A DNA stretch of 64,000 nt from Pseudomonas morbosilactucae (GTDB lineage Bacteria > Pseudomonadota > Gammaproteobacteria > Pseudomonadales > Pseudomonadaceae). Below the pieces are notes generated by a model. It was not told where the DNA came from. It was given only the letters and a program-made list of their open reading frames with translations, and did no database searches. Positions within the stretch are counted from its first letter, which is position 1; each line of letters opens with the position of its first letter. The DNA lies in contig NZ_JALQCW010000022.1 of the NCBI RefSeq assembly GCF_023241715.1, forward strand, positions 40,358 through 104,357, given 5' to 3'. Below, piece after piece: positions 1 through 7,838 of the stretch. Both the position numbers and the translations under genes were made by a program.

Positions 1-644
1 CGGTGTACCGGGACGGCTTACCGGTGTGGCAGACCCGCACCCAGGTGGGCCGTGCCGAGCGCCAGACGCCGCTGCTCAAATCCCGGGTCACGCGCCTGAC
101 CCTGAACCCGACCTGGACCGTGCCGCCGACCATCCTGCGTGAAGACAAGCTGCCGGAGATCCGTCGCGACCAGAGTTTCCTCAGCCGTCAGAACCTCGAA
201 GTCCTGGACAGCGAAGGCCAGCCCCTGGCACCGGAAGACATCGACTGGGAACACCCCGGCAATATCCTTCTGCGCCAGGGCGCCGGCCCGCGCAATCCCC
301 TGGGGCGGATGGTCATTCGCTTCCCCAACCCGTTCTCGGTGTACCTGCACGACACCCCGAGCCAAGGCCTGTTCAGCAAAGGGCCGCGGGCATTCAGTTC
401 CGGTTGTGTGCGGGTCGAGCAGGCGTTGCAGTTGCGGGATTGGTTGCTGAGCCCGGCAGAACGCCGGCGCACCGATGAGCTGCTGACCACCGGCCTGACC
501 CATGAATTCAGGCTGGCGGCGCCGCTGCCGATCCTGCTGTCCTACTGGACGGTGCAGGCCGATGACCAGGGGCGGGTGGTGTACGCCCCGGACATCTATA
601 GCCGTGACGGGCCGTTGCTCAGCGCCTTGGGCAGCGTCCACTGA
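1..644 (+). CDS. L,D-transpeptidase (YkuD/YcbB type), C-terminal part
   Basis: The gene enters the window from the left, so only about the last 214 codons are visible. The visible part holds an L,D-transpeptidase catalytic domain: a His in the segment HDTPSQGLFSKG and, after a short spacing, SSGCVRV, the usual nucleophile-Cys motif (S-x-G-C-x-R). Enzymes of this fold form 3-3 cross-links in peptidoglycan or attach proteins to it, and they act in the periplasm. The long tail after the Cys and the segment RIGNP-like GPRNPLGRMVIRFPNP match the large YcbB/LdtD group better than the small ErfK group. That subtype is inferred, because the N-terminal part lies outside the window. The gene converges on the TonB receptor gene. 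Confidence 0.85.
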   Translation, partial: VYRDGLPVWQTRTQVGRAERQTPLLKSRVTRLTLNPTWTVPPTILREDKLPEIRRDQSFLSRQNLEVLDSEGQPLAPEDIDWEHPGNILLRQGAGPRNPLGRMVIRFPNPFSVYLHDTPSQGLFSKGPRAFSSGCVRVEQALQLRDWLLSPAERRRTDELLTTGLTHEFRLAAPLPILLSYWTVQADDQGRVVYAPDIYSRDGPLLSALGSVH

Positions 645-668
645 GGCGGTGCCTCAAGAACGCTGAAC

Positions 669-692
669 GGCGCTCCTGGAGTCAGGGGCGCC
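669..692. terminator. GC-rich stem between convergent genes
   Basis: A 10-bp stem with one mismatch (GGCGCTCCTG and CAGGGGCGCC) and a 4-base loop lies between the stops of two converging genes. There is no T-tract on either side, so it is only a candidate bidirectional terminator. Confidence 0.35.
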
Positions 693-707
693 GCTTGCGG
701 GGGCGGC

Positions 708-3149
708 TCAGAACGTCGGTGTGTATTTCACGCTGAACATGAAATTGCGCGGGTCACCGAAGTTGTTGTTGCCGTTGAGCTGGTTGTAGGCCGAGACGTA
801 GTAGTTTTTGTCGAACAGGTTGTTGGCGTTCAGCGCCAGGCTGATTTCCGGGTTCAACTGGTACGCCACGCGGGCACTCCAGACGGTGTAGCCCGGCACG
901 TCGTAGAAGCGCTCGTAGCCCAGGGTATGGCTTTGGCTGGTAAAGCCCAGGCCGGTGCTGACCGCCTTCCAGTCGCCGTTGAACTGGTAATCACCCCACA
1001 CCCGCAGCATGTGCTTGGGCGTCCATTGGCTGAACACGCGGCCTTTGTTGTCCGGGTCTTCGAGGTACTGGGTGGTGTTGTAGGTGTAGCCGGCAAAGAG
1101 TTGCAGGCCGCTGAGCACTTCACCGCTGATTTCCGCTTCCAGGCCCTGGCTGCGAACCTTGCCCGACGCCATGGAACAGTTGCTGCCGCTGCAGGCACCG
1201 TTGGAGCTAGGGTCTTCGATGGCGCGGTTTTCCTGGTCATAGCGGAACAGCGCCAGGGAGGTGTTGACCTGGCCGTCGAGCAATTCGCCCTTGAGGCCCA
1301 CTTCATAGTTGCTGCCGACGATCGGCTTGAGTATCGAGCCGCTGGTGCTGCGGTTGGTTTGCGGCTCGAACACGTCGGTGTAGCTGGCGTACACCGCCCA
1401 TTCCCGGCTCAGGTCGTAGACCACGCCCGCGTAAGGCGTGACCACCCCGGTCTCGGTCATGTAGCTCGGCTCGTTGACGGTGATGGCGTGGGTGATAGCC
1501 GTTTCGTTGCTGGCTTTGTAGCTGTAGTTGAACCAACTGACCCGTGAGCCGAGGATCAGGGTCAAGGGCTCGATGGGCTTGACCCGCCAGCTGCCGTACA
1601 GGCCTTTTTGCCGCACATCGTACTGGGAGTAGGTGGCGCTGCCCTTGGCAGTGTTGAGCAGGTTGTCGAAGCTGATCTCCGGACGGTTGTGGTCGATGTC
1701 GAAAATGTTATCGGTGCCGTCGTTGAAGGTCCGGGCAAAACGGTCGTCGGTGGTCAGCTTGGAGTAGTTGCCCCCCAGGGTGATTTCCTGGTCCATGGAC
1801 AGGGCTTCAAAGCGCCCGGTGACGTTGACGTCCAGGCCGACCTTGGTGTTGCTGAAGTCGGTGACCCAGTCGGCATAGCTCACGCCGGAGCCGTCGGGGT
1901 TGAGCCCGTCATCCACGGTCTGCACCCGCTGGTGGGTGGAATCGTTGTCTTCGCTCATGCGCAGGGCGCCGACCTTCAAGGTCCAGTCATCGTTGAAGCG
2001 ATGCTCGACATCGGCCTGGAGCGTGGTCACGTTGATCTGCGAGTGGTTCCAGCGCGAGCCGGTGAAGGTCGAGCGCGAGATGTCCACCGGTTCGCCGTTG
2101 GCGTAGCGCGGCAGGCCCCGCAGCATTGGCCGTGACTCGGCTTCGGTGCGACTGACCGCCAGGCCCAGGGTGGTGGCATCGCTCAGGTCGAAGTCCAGGG
2201 CCCCGTACAGCGAGTGGGTCTTGCTCCATTCGTAGTCGATGAACGAATCGCTCTGGTCCTCATCGGCGACCAGGCGGCCGCGAATCGTGCCGCTGTCGTT
2301 CAGCGGTCCGCCGGCGTCCAGTTGCAGGCCGTAGTGGTCCCAGGACCCGGCCTTGCCGGTGAGGGTCACGGTGGGGGTGGCCTGGCCGCGCTTGCGCACC
2401 AGGTTGATGGCGCCGCCCGGGCTGCCGGTGCCTTGCAGCAGGCCGGAGGCGCCACGCAGCACTTCCAGGCGGTCGTAGAAAATCAGGTCCTGGGTGGCCC
2501 AGTTGCCCAGGGAATAGGTATTACGCGGGATCGGCACCCCGTCGTATTGCCAGTCGTCGATCTGGAAGCCGCGCGACGTCAGGATCATGCCTTTGCCCAC
2601 ACCCTGGACGCCCACCAGGCCGGTGGTCAGGTTGGCCGCGTCCTTGAGGTCGGTGATGCCCTGGTCGTCCATCTGCTTACGGGTCATGACGGTGATCGAC
2701 TGGGGGAATTCCTTGAGGCTGTGGCTGCCCTTGCCGATGGTCACCGCTTTGGCCGCGTAGGAGCCCGAGCCCTCGGTGGTGGCGTCGGCGCTGCGCTCGA
2801 CGATGCTGGTCACCCCCAGTTGCAGGGTGTCACCGCTGCTGGTGGCCGGCTCCACGCTGAAGTTGCCTTGCTCGGTGACCCGCAATTGCAGACCGCTGCC
2901 CGCCAGGGCGCTGTGCATGGCTTGGGCGGGAGTCATCTGGCCGACCACTGCCGGGGCCTGTTTGCCCTGCACCAGCGCCGGTTCCAGGGACACAATTTGC
3001 CCGCTCTGACTGGCAATGGCATTCAACGTGGCGGCCAGGGGGCCGGCCGGCAAGTTAAAGCGCTGGGTCTGTTCCTGGGCCAGCACCGGGCTGGTCAGGG
3101 TCGCCAAGGCAACGGCGACGGAAAGGGCGTGGGGCCAAGGGTTGAACAC
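708..3149 (-). CDS. TonB-dependent siderophore receptor with N-terminal signalling (STN) domain
   Basis: An outer-membrane receptor of about 813 residues for a ferric siderophore. I chose the GTG start because AGGAG stands six bases before it and the protein then opens with a signal peptide ending at VLA-QEQ. Residues about 25-100 form the secretin/TonB short N-terminal domain (FNLPAGPLAATLNAIASQSG), which contacts a FecR-type anti-sigma protein. The plug domain follows (KEFPQSITVMTRKQMDDQ, LEVLRGASGLLQGTGSPGG), then the beta-barrel ending in FSVKYTPTF, with a terminal Phe as in exported porins. The fecI- and fecR-like genes lie directly upstream on the same strand, so it should be the target of that surface-signalling system. 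The FpvA/FoxA/FiuA group is likely, but the ligand cannot be read from the sequence. Confidence 0.93.
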   Translation of the reverse strand: MFNPWPHALSVAVALATLTSPVLAQEQTQRFNLPAGPLAATLNAIASQSGQIVSLEPALVQGKQAPAVVGQMTPAQAMHSALAGSGLQLRVTEQGNFSVEPATSSGDTLQLGVTSIVERSADATTEGSGSYAAKAVTIGKGSHSLKEFPQSITVMTRKQMDDQGITDLKDAANLTTGLVGVQGVGKGMILTSRGFQIDDWQYDGVPIPRNTYSLGNWATQDLIFYDRLEVLRGASGLLQGTGSPGGAINLVRKRGQATPTVTLTGKAGSWDHYGLQLDAGGPLNDSGTIRGRLVADEDQSDSFIDYEWSKTHSLYGALDFDLSDATTLGLAVSRTEAESRPMLRGLPRYANGEPVDISRSTFTGSRWNHSQINVTTLQADVEHRFNDDWTLKVGALRMSEDNDSTHQRVQTVDDGLNPDGSGVSYADWVTDFSNTKVGLDVNVTGRFEALSMDQEITLGGNYSKLTTDDRFARTFNDGTDNIFDIDHNRPEISFDNLLNTAKGSATYSQYDVRQKGLYGSWRVKPIEPLTLILGSRVSWFNYSYKASNETAITHAITVNEPSYMTETGVVTPYAGVVYDLSREWAVYASYTDVFEPQTNRSTSGSILKPIVGSNYEVGLKGELLDGQVNTSLALFRYDQENRAIEDPSSNGACSGSNCSMASGKVRSQGLEAEISGEVLSGLQLFAGYTYNTTQYLEDPDNKGRVFSQWTPKHMLRVWGDYQFNGDWKAVSTGLGFTSQSHTLGYERFYDVPGYTVWSARVAYQLNPEISLALNANNLFDKNYYVSAYNQLNGNNNFGDPRNFMFSVKYTPTF

Positions 3150-3205
3150 GGCATTCTCCTGATTGTGTGAACTCGTCAGGAGATAGGTGGGACGAGAAAT
3201 GAAAA

Positions 3206-3230
3206 CCAGACACAAATAAGAAAGATTTCC
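3206..3230 (-). promoter_or_regulatory. FecI-type ECF promoter candidate for the receptor gene
   Basis: In the gap between the fecR-like stop and the receptor start, the minus strand reads GGAAAT, then the AT-rich TTCTTATTT, then TGTCTGG. GGAAAT is the -35 element used by FecI-class sigma factors, and the spacer recalls the E. coli fecA promoter as I remember it. The spacing to the TGTC element is only 12 bases, so the -10 assignment is uncertain. Confidence 0.45.
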
Positions 3231-3240
3231 AAAAAAAACT

Positions 3241-4218
3241 TCAACGGCTGTTTTTCGCGCGCACCAGGGTCAGCCAGGGGCTGTAGTGATCCACGCGAAT
3301 GGGCAGGGTTTCCGCCAGGGCCGCCAAGGCCCGTTCCGGGTCATTGAGGGGAAACACGCCCTGGACCCGCAGCTCACGGATCTCCGGCGCCACCCGGACA
3401 AATCCGCGGTGATAAGGGCGCAAGGCGTCCACCACTTGCTCCAGCGGGTCGTTCAGTACATTCAGGCGGCCATCGAGCCAGTCGGCACGATGCCGCTGGT
3501 CACTGTCCAGGCTGTCGATGCGCTGGGCATACAGCATGGCCGCCTGGCCTTGCGCCAGATCCCGTTGCGTACCGTCGAACAGCGTCGCCCGCACCGAGTG
3601 TTCCAGCACCACCACCCGGGTCGCGTCCGTTTCCTGGCTGACCAGGAAGCGCGTGCCCAGGGCTTGCACTTCACCCTGGGCGCTGCGCACCCGCAACGGC
3701 CGCAGAGGGTCGGCCGCGACCTGGATCACCAACTCGCCGTGGCGCAGGATCACCAGCCGCTGGCGGGCATCGAATTGCAGGTCCACCGCGCTGTTGGCGT
3801 TCAGGCTCAGGCGGCTGCCGTCGGCCAGGGTAATGTCCTGGCGCTGGCCGCGACCGGTGTGCAGGTCGGCCAGCAGTGAGTCGCCCAAGGGGCTGCGTGC
3901 AGCCAGCCACAGGCCGCCACCCAGCAGGCCCAGGCCGGCGAAGGCACGCAGCACCTCGCGCCGCGAACCCGCCGGCTTGAGCAGTAATTGGCGGGCTTCA
4001 CCGGCTTGCCCGGGCACCCGGCGGTCGAGGTTGCGCACCGTTTGAAAGGCGCCGCCCAGGCGTTCCTGCAGGCGTTCCCAGGCCAGGGCGTGGGCCGGGT
4101 CCTGGATCAGCCAGGCGTTGAAGCGCTTTTGCAGAGCGGCATCCGGGGCGTCGGCCCGCAGGCGCACCATCCAGTCGATGGCCTGCTCGCTGACCGGGTC
4201 CAGGCGCGTTTGGCTCAC
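3241..4218 (-). CDS. FecR-like anti-sigma factor / sigma regulator
   Basis: An inner-membrane regulator of about 325 residues that relays the receptor's signal to the sigma factor. The N-terminal part carries the DUF4880 anti-sigma motif (FNAWLIQDPAHALAWERL). One transmembrane segment follows near residue 95 (AFAGLGLLGGGLWLAA), then a periplasmic FecR domain (GQRQDITLADGSRLSLNANS, LGTRFLV) and a STN-like C-terminus. The GTG start overlaps the sigma-factor stop (GTGA), which implies translational coupling and settles the start. The gene sits between the sigma gene and the receptor gene, the standard order for such cassettes. Confidence 0.92.
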   Translation of the reverse strand: MSQTRLDPVSEQAIDWMVRLRADAPDAALQKRFNAWLIQDPAHALAWERLQERLGGAFQTVRNLDRRVPGQAGEARQLLLKPAGSRREVLRAFAGLGLLGGGLWLAARSPLGDSLLADLHTGRGQRQDITLADGSRLSLNANSAVDLQFDARQRLVILRHGELVIQVAADPLRPLRVRSAQGEVQALGTRFLVSQETDATRVVVLEHSVRATLFDGTQRDLAQGQAAMLYAQRIDSLDSDQRHRADWLDGRLNVLNDPLEQVVDALRPYHRGFVRVAPEIRELRVQGVFPLNDPERALAALAETLPIRVDHYSPWLTLVRAKNSR

Positions 4219-4721
4219 GGCGCCAGCTCGCTCAGGTAGCACTGGCGCAGGGCTTGTTTCATGTAGCGGCTGACCGTGCGTTCCGACAGCTCGAGCTTTT
4301 GGGCGATGGCCACGTAGCTCAGGCCGTCGAGCTGGCTGTAGAGGAACGCCGCCTTGACCAGTGCCGGCAAGCCATCCAGGGCGCGGTCGATGGCCACCAG
4401 GGCTTCGAGCAGTTGCAGCTGTTCTTCGGGGGAGGGCGCCAGCGCCTCGGGCAGCGCTGACAAGCGCTCCAGGTAGGCCAGTTCCAACTGGCGTCGGCGA
4501 TGCCGGTCGAAGATCAGCCGGCGGGCGATGGTCGAGAGGTAGGCGCGCGGTTGTTCGATGGTGTCGGGATCCACCCGGGCGCTCAGCAACTGGCAGAAGG
4601 TATCGGCCGCCGTGTCCTCGGCGTCGGCGCGATTGCGCAGGCGCTTGTGGATGTGCTGCAGCAGCCAGCGGTGATGGTCGCTGAAAAAAAAGCCGAGCTT
4701 ATGGCTAGCGGAGGGTTGCAC
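4215..4721 (-). CDS. FecI-like ECF sigma factor
   Basis: An extracytoplasmic-function sigma factor of about 168 residues that directs RNA polymerase to the receptor promoter. Region 2 is seen in DAEDTAADTFCQLL and AYLSTIARRLIFDRHRRR. Region 4 helix-turn-helix is GLSYVAIAQKLELSERTVSRYMKQAL. The start is uncertain. I chose the GTG just before the conserved part, because the open frame further upstream shows no conserved sequence and runs over the opposite-strand gene. The ribosome site is weak (TGGAAA). A run of eight T lies shortly after this start, within FFFSDHH. A Fur-like dyad stands about 25 bases upstream. Confidence 0.9.
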   Translation of the reverse strand: MQPSASHKLGFFFSDHHRWLLQHIHKRLRNRADAEDTAADTFCQLLSARVDPDTIEQPRAYLSTIARRLIFDRHRRRQLELAYLERLSALPEALAPSPEEQLQLLEALVAIDRALDGLPALVKAAFLYSQLDGLSYVAIAQKLELSERTVSRYMKQALRQCYLSELAP

Positions 4722-4743
4722 CGGTGGATTTTCCAGTTGTGAG

Positions 4744-4758
4744 TGTGAATCGTTCGCA
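4744..4758 (-). promoter_or_regulatory. Fur-box-like dyad upstream of the sigma-factor gene
   Basis: The minus strand reads TGCGAACGATTCACA. This matches the two half-sites of a 7-1-7 Fur dyad (TGA-AAT-N-ATT-TCA) at about nine of fourteen positions. Iron repression of a fecI-like gene is expected from the family, and the position just before the start fits. The match itself is only moderate. Confidence 0.4.
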
Positions 4759-4864
4759 ATAGTACCTGTGCAGGCTTTGTCCCCGCAATCGGTGTTTGCT
4801 CGCCGGTAGCCGCACGGGTTGGCGTATGATTGCGGCCCTTTTTCAGCCCCTTCAAGGACCCCGC

Positions 4865-5236
4865 ATGTTGTTGAGCAAGCGTGAGCAGGCGCAGATCGAG
4901 CGCCGCCTGGCCACCACCCTGACTGAGGCCTGTGAAACCGCCAAGGCACAGATCGTCGGCTTCAGTTGGCTGACCCACGAGGTGGATTACGCGGCGTTTC
5001 CATCGAGCCTGCGGGTGGTGTGGATATTCGACACCCAGGCCCATCAGGAGCAGGCCCTGGCCGCTGGGCAGGGCGAGCACATGCTGGCCCTGACGGCCAC
5101 GGCCCTGGATCAGGCCGACATTTCGCTCAGCCCGTTGGCGCGTCATGTGCTGTTCGACAATGAAGAGGCTTGCCGCCGTGCCAACGGCGGCGATTGGCAA
5201 CAACGCCTGGCGCGCCTGCGCCCGGGGCGGGGCTGA
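4865..5236 (+). CDS. Conserved hypothetical protein (about 123 aa)
   Basis: I do not recognise a named domain. The start follows AAGGA at a good distance and opens MLLSKREQAQ. The protein is soluble and mixed alpha/beta, with no signal peptide or membrane segment. It shows the segment GFSWLTHEVDYAAFPSSLRV and acidic and Arg-rich ends. The next gene (DUF1289) starts three bases after its stop, so the two form an operon. It is divergent from the sigma-factor gene across about 140 bases. Confidence 0.75.
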   Translation: MLLSKREQAQIERRLATTLTEACETAKAQIVGFSWLTHEVDYAAFPSSLRVVWIFDTQAHQEQALAAGQGEHMLALTATALDQADISLSPLARHVLFDNEEACRRANGGDWQQRLARLRPGRG

Positions 5237-5239
5237 TTC

Positions 5240-5422
5240 GTGGCCAAGGACATCGAGAACCCCTGTGTTGCCTTGTGCCAGTTGAGCGGTGACCTGTGCG
5301 TCAGTTGCGGGCGGACCAAGGACGACATCCGTAAATGGAAGCGCATGAAGCGTCCGGAGAAGATGGCCGCCGTGCAGCGTGCCAGCGATCGCATGAAGCG
5401 CTTGAAAAAGCACAAGGGGTAA
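5240..5422 (+). CDS. DUF1289 family small protein
   Basis: A 60-residue protein with four cysteines, NPCVALCQLSGDLCVSCGRT (C-x3-C-x6-C-x2-C), followed by a Lys/Arg-rich helix ending in KKHKG. This is the DUF1289 pattern. The cysteines probably bind a metal or iron-sulfur centre, but no function is established. It starts with GTG three bases after the previous stop and is therefore translated with it. Confidence 0.85.
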   Translation: MAKDIENPCVALCQLSGDLCVSCGRTKDDIRKWKRMKRPEKMAAVQRASDRMKRLKKHKG

Positions 5423-5473
5423 GCGGCGCCCGTGGCGCTCATGGACGGTAGGCACTTGCTTGCACAGGCCATG

Positions 5474-5508
5474 AAAAGTGCAATCTTCTATCTGGAACGT
5501 GCATTTTT
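5474..5508. repeat. Interrupted inverted repeat upstream of the hydroxylase genes
   Basis: AAAAGTGCA and TGCATTTTT, one mismatch apart from perfect complement, are separated by 17 bases in the 214-base gap before the hydroxylase pair. It could be an operator, but no regulator gene adjoins it. Confidence 0.3.
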
Positions 5509-5636
5509 CGGCGCGCACCGGTTACGCATACTGGGCTGGCTCAGAGCATTGATCCCCGACACTCCCTAGCCGCTCAGCGATCAGCGGCGCCAGGGTCGGC
5601 AGGGTCAGCAGACGCCAATAATAAAAGAGTCCGCCC

Positions 5637-6806
5637 ATGAAAAAGCCAAACCCGCTGCTCGAAGACCTCAAGTCCCTTCTGCCCGCCATCGCCGCCAATG
5701 CCTTCCAGGCGGAGAGGGACCGGACCGTCCCCGCCGACAATATTGCCTTGCTGAAAAGCATCGGCCTGCACCGGGCGTTCCAGCCGAAGAAATTCGGCGG
5801 GATGGAAATTTCCCTGCCGCAGTTTGCCGACTGCATCGCCCTGCTGGCCGGGGCCTGCGCCAGCACCGCCTGGGCCATGAGCCTGTTGTGCACCCACAGT
5901 CATCAGTTGGCGATGTTTTCCGCCCAGACCCAGCAGGACGTCTGGGGCGATGACCCGGACGCCACCGCCAGCAGCAGCATCGCGCCGTTCGGGCGCACTG
6001 AAGAGGTCGAAGGCGGGGTGATGTTCAGCGGCGAAATGGGCTGGAGCAGCGGGTGCGACCACGCCGAGTGGGCCATCGTCGGCTTTCGCCGCAAGAACGC
6101 CGAAGGCACTCAGGACTATTGCTTTGCGGTATTGCCGCGCCGGGATTACCAGATCCGCGATGACTGGTACGGCGTCGGCATGCGCGGCAGCGGCAGCAAG
6201 ACCCTGATCATCGATAACGTGTTCGTTCCGGAACACCACATCCAGAAAGCCAAGGACATGATGGAAGGCAAGTCCGCGGGCTTTGGTTTGTACCCCGACA
6301 GCAAGATTTTCTACTCGCCGTATCGTCCGTATTTCGCCAGTGGCTTTTCCACGGTGAGCCTGGGGGTGGCCGAACGCATGCTCGAGGTGTTCCGCGAGAA
6401 AACCCGCACCCGGGTCCGCGCCTACACCGGCGCGGCGGTGGGGGCAGCGACTCCGGCCCTGATGCGCCTGGCGGAGTCCACCCACCAGGTGGCGGCGGCC
6501 CGGGCCTTTCTGGAAAAAACCTGGCAGGAACACGCCGAGCACAGCGAGCGCCAGGTCTACCCGAGCCGCGAAACCCTGGCCTTCTGGCGCACCAACCAGG
6601 GCTATGCCACCAAGATGTGCATCCAGGCCGTGGATCGCTTGATGGAAGCGTCTGGCGGTGGTGCCTGGTTCGAAACCAATGAGCTGCAACGGCTGTTCCG
6701 CGATGCCCACCTGACCGGCGCCCATGCCTACACCGACTACGACGTCTGCGCGCAGATCCTCGGGCGCGAGCTGATGGGCCTGGAACCCGATCCCAGCATG
6801 GTTTGA
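5637..6806 (+). CDS. p-Hydroxyphenylacetate 3-hydroxylase, oxygenase component (C2 type)
   Basis: A flavin-dependent monooxygenase of 389 residues with the acyl-CoA-dehydrogenase fold. It uses reduced flavin from the partner reductase to ortho-hydroxylate 4-hydroxyphenylacetate to homoprotocatechuate. The protein follows the Acinetobacter baumannii C2 component closely over its whole length, for example in EGKSAGFGLYPDSKIF and GRELMGLEPDPSMV. Residues known to matter in C2 are kept: the His of CTHSHQ, the Ser of GWSSGCDH and the His of GAHAYTDYD. It lacks the roughly 30 extra N-terminal residues of that homologue. The reductase gene follows after 72 bases. No ring-cleavage genes are nearby. 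Confidence 0.9.
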   Translation: MKKPNPLLEDLKSLLPAIAANAFQAERDRTVPADNIALLKSIGLHRAFQPKKFGGMEISLPQFADCIALLAGACASTAWAMSLLCTHSHQLAMFSAQTQQDVWGDDPDATASSSIAPFGRTEEVEGGVMFSGEMGWSSGCDHAEWAIVGFRRKNAEGTQDYCFAVLPRRDYQIRDDWYGVGMRGSGSKTLIIDNVFVPEHHIQKAKDMMEGKSAGFGLYPDSKIFYSPYRPYFASGFSTVSLGVAERMLEVFREKTRTRVRAYTGAAVGAATPALMRLAESTHQVAAARAFLEKTWQEHAEHSERQVYPSRETLAFWRTNQGYATKMCIQAVDRLMEASGGGAWFETNELQRLFRDAHLTGAHAYTDYDVCAQILGRELMGLEPDPSMV

Positions 6807-6878
6807 GCCCCGTCACCGGGATTCGCTGCCCCTTACAACAATCGAGGCCGTCCACGCACGATGGCCCAGGAGTCTTGT

Positions 6879-7820
6879 ATGCCCACTGTTTCTGATCACG
6901 CTTTCGACACCCATGCCTTTCGCCGCGCCCTGGGCAATTTTGCCACCGGTGTGACCGTGGTCACCGCCGCCACGGAAGACGGGCGCAAGGTTGGGGTGAC
7001 CGCCAACAGCTTCAACTCGGTGTCCCTGGATCCGCCGCTGATTCTCTGGAGCATCGACAAGCGCTCCAGCAGCCACGAGGTGTTTGAGGCGTCCGGCCAT
7101 TTTGCGGTCAACGTGCTGGCGGCCGACCAGATCGATGTGTCGAACAACTTCGCCCGGCCCAGCGATGACCGCTTTGCCGCCATCGACTTCGTTCCCGGCC
7201 CCGGCGGTGCGCCGTTGCTGGCCGACTGCTCGGCGCGTTTTCACTGCGAGAAATACCAGCAGGTGGACGGCGGCGACCACTGGATCATGATCGGCAAGGT
7301 GCTGGCCTTTGACGACTGTGGTCGCTCGCCGCTGCTCTATCACCAGGGTGCCTATTCCATGGTCCTGCCCCACACCCGCATGACCCGCCGCGAGGAAGGG
7401 CAGGCCCCTAGCAGTCACTTCCAGGGGCGCCTGAGCCACAACCTGTATTACCTGATGACCCAGGCGCTGCGGGCCTATCAGGCCAGTTACCAGCCTCGAC
7501 AACTGTCCACTGGGCTGCGCACCAGCGAGGCGCGCATGTTGATGGTGCTGGAGAATGACGCCGGGTTGAGCCTCAACGATCTGCAGCGTGAGGTGGCGAT
7601 GCCGGCCCGGGAAATTGACGAAGCGGTGGCCAACCTCAAGCGCAAGGGCCTGGTCAGCGACGAGGGCGAGCGGGTGCGCTTGACGGTCAAGGGCATCGAC
7701 GAAACCGAAGGCTTGTGGGCCATTGCCCGAGAGCAGCAGGACAAGGTGTTCGGCGCCTTTGGCGAGGCCCAGCTGGAGCATTTCAAAAACGTGCTCAAGG
7801 GGGTGATTCAAGGCGCCTGA
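6879..7820 (+). CDS. p-Hydroxyphenylacetate 3-hydroxylase, flavin reductase component (C1 type)
   Basis: An NADH:FMN reductase of about 313 residues that supplies reduced FMN to the oxygenase. Residues about 10-170 form the flavin-reductase domain (FATGVTVVTAATEDGRKVGVTANSF, SLDPPLILWSI). The C-terminal third is a MarR-like winged-helix domain (GLSLNDLQREVAMPAREIDEAVANLKRKGLV). In the Acinetobacter C1 protein the same extension acts as an autoinhibitory sensor relieved by 4-hydroxyphenylacetate. I chose the ATG at 6879, six bases after AGGAG, over an in-frame ATG six codons earlier. The domain order makes the C1 identity firm. Confidence 0.9.
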   Translation: MPTVSDHAFDTHAFRRALGNFATGVTVVTAATEDGRKVGVTANSFNSVSLDPPLILWSIDKRSSSHEVFEASGHFAVNVLAADQIDVSNNFARPSDDRFAAIDFVPGPGGAPLLADCSARFHCEKYQQVDGGDHWIMIGKVLAFDDCGRSPLLYHQGAYSMVLPHTRMTRREEGQAPSSHFQGRLSHNLYYLMTQALRAYQASYQPRQLSTGLRTSEARMLMVLENDAGLSLNDLQREVAMPAREIDEAVANLKRKGLVSDEGERVRLTVKGIDETEGLWAIAREQQDKVFGAFGEAQLEHFKNVLKGVIQGA

Positions 7821-7838
7821 GCTGCGCTGGGTGCGGCC

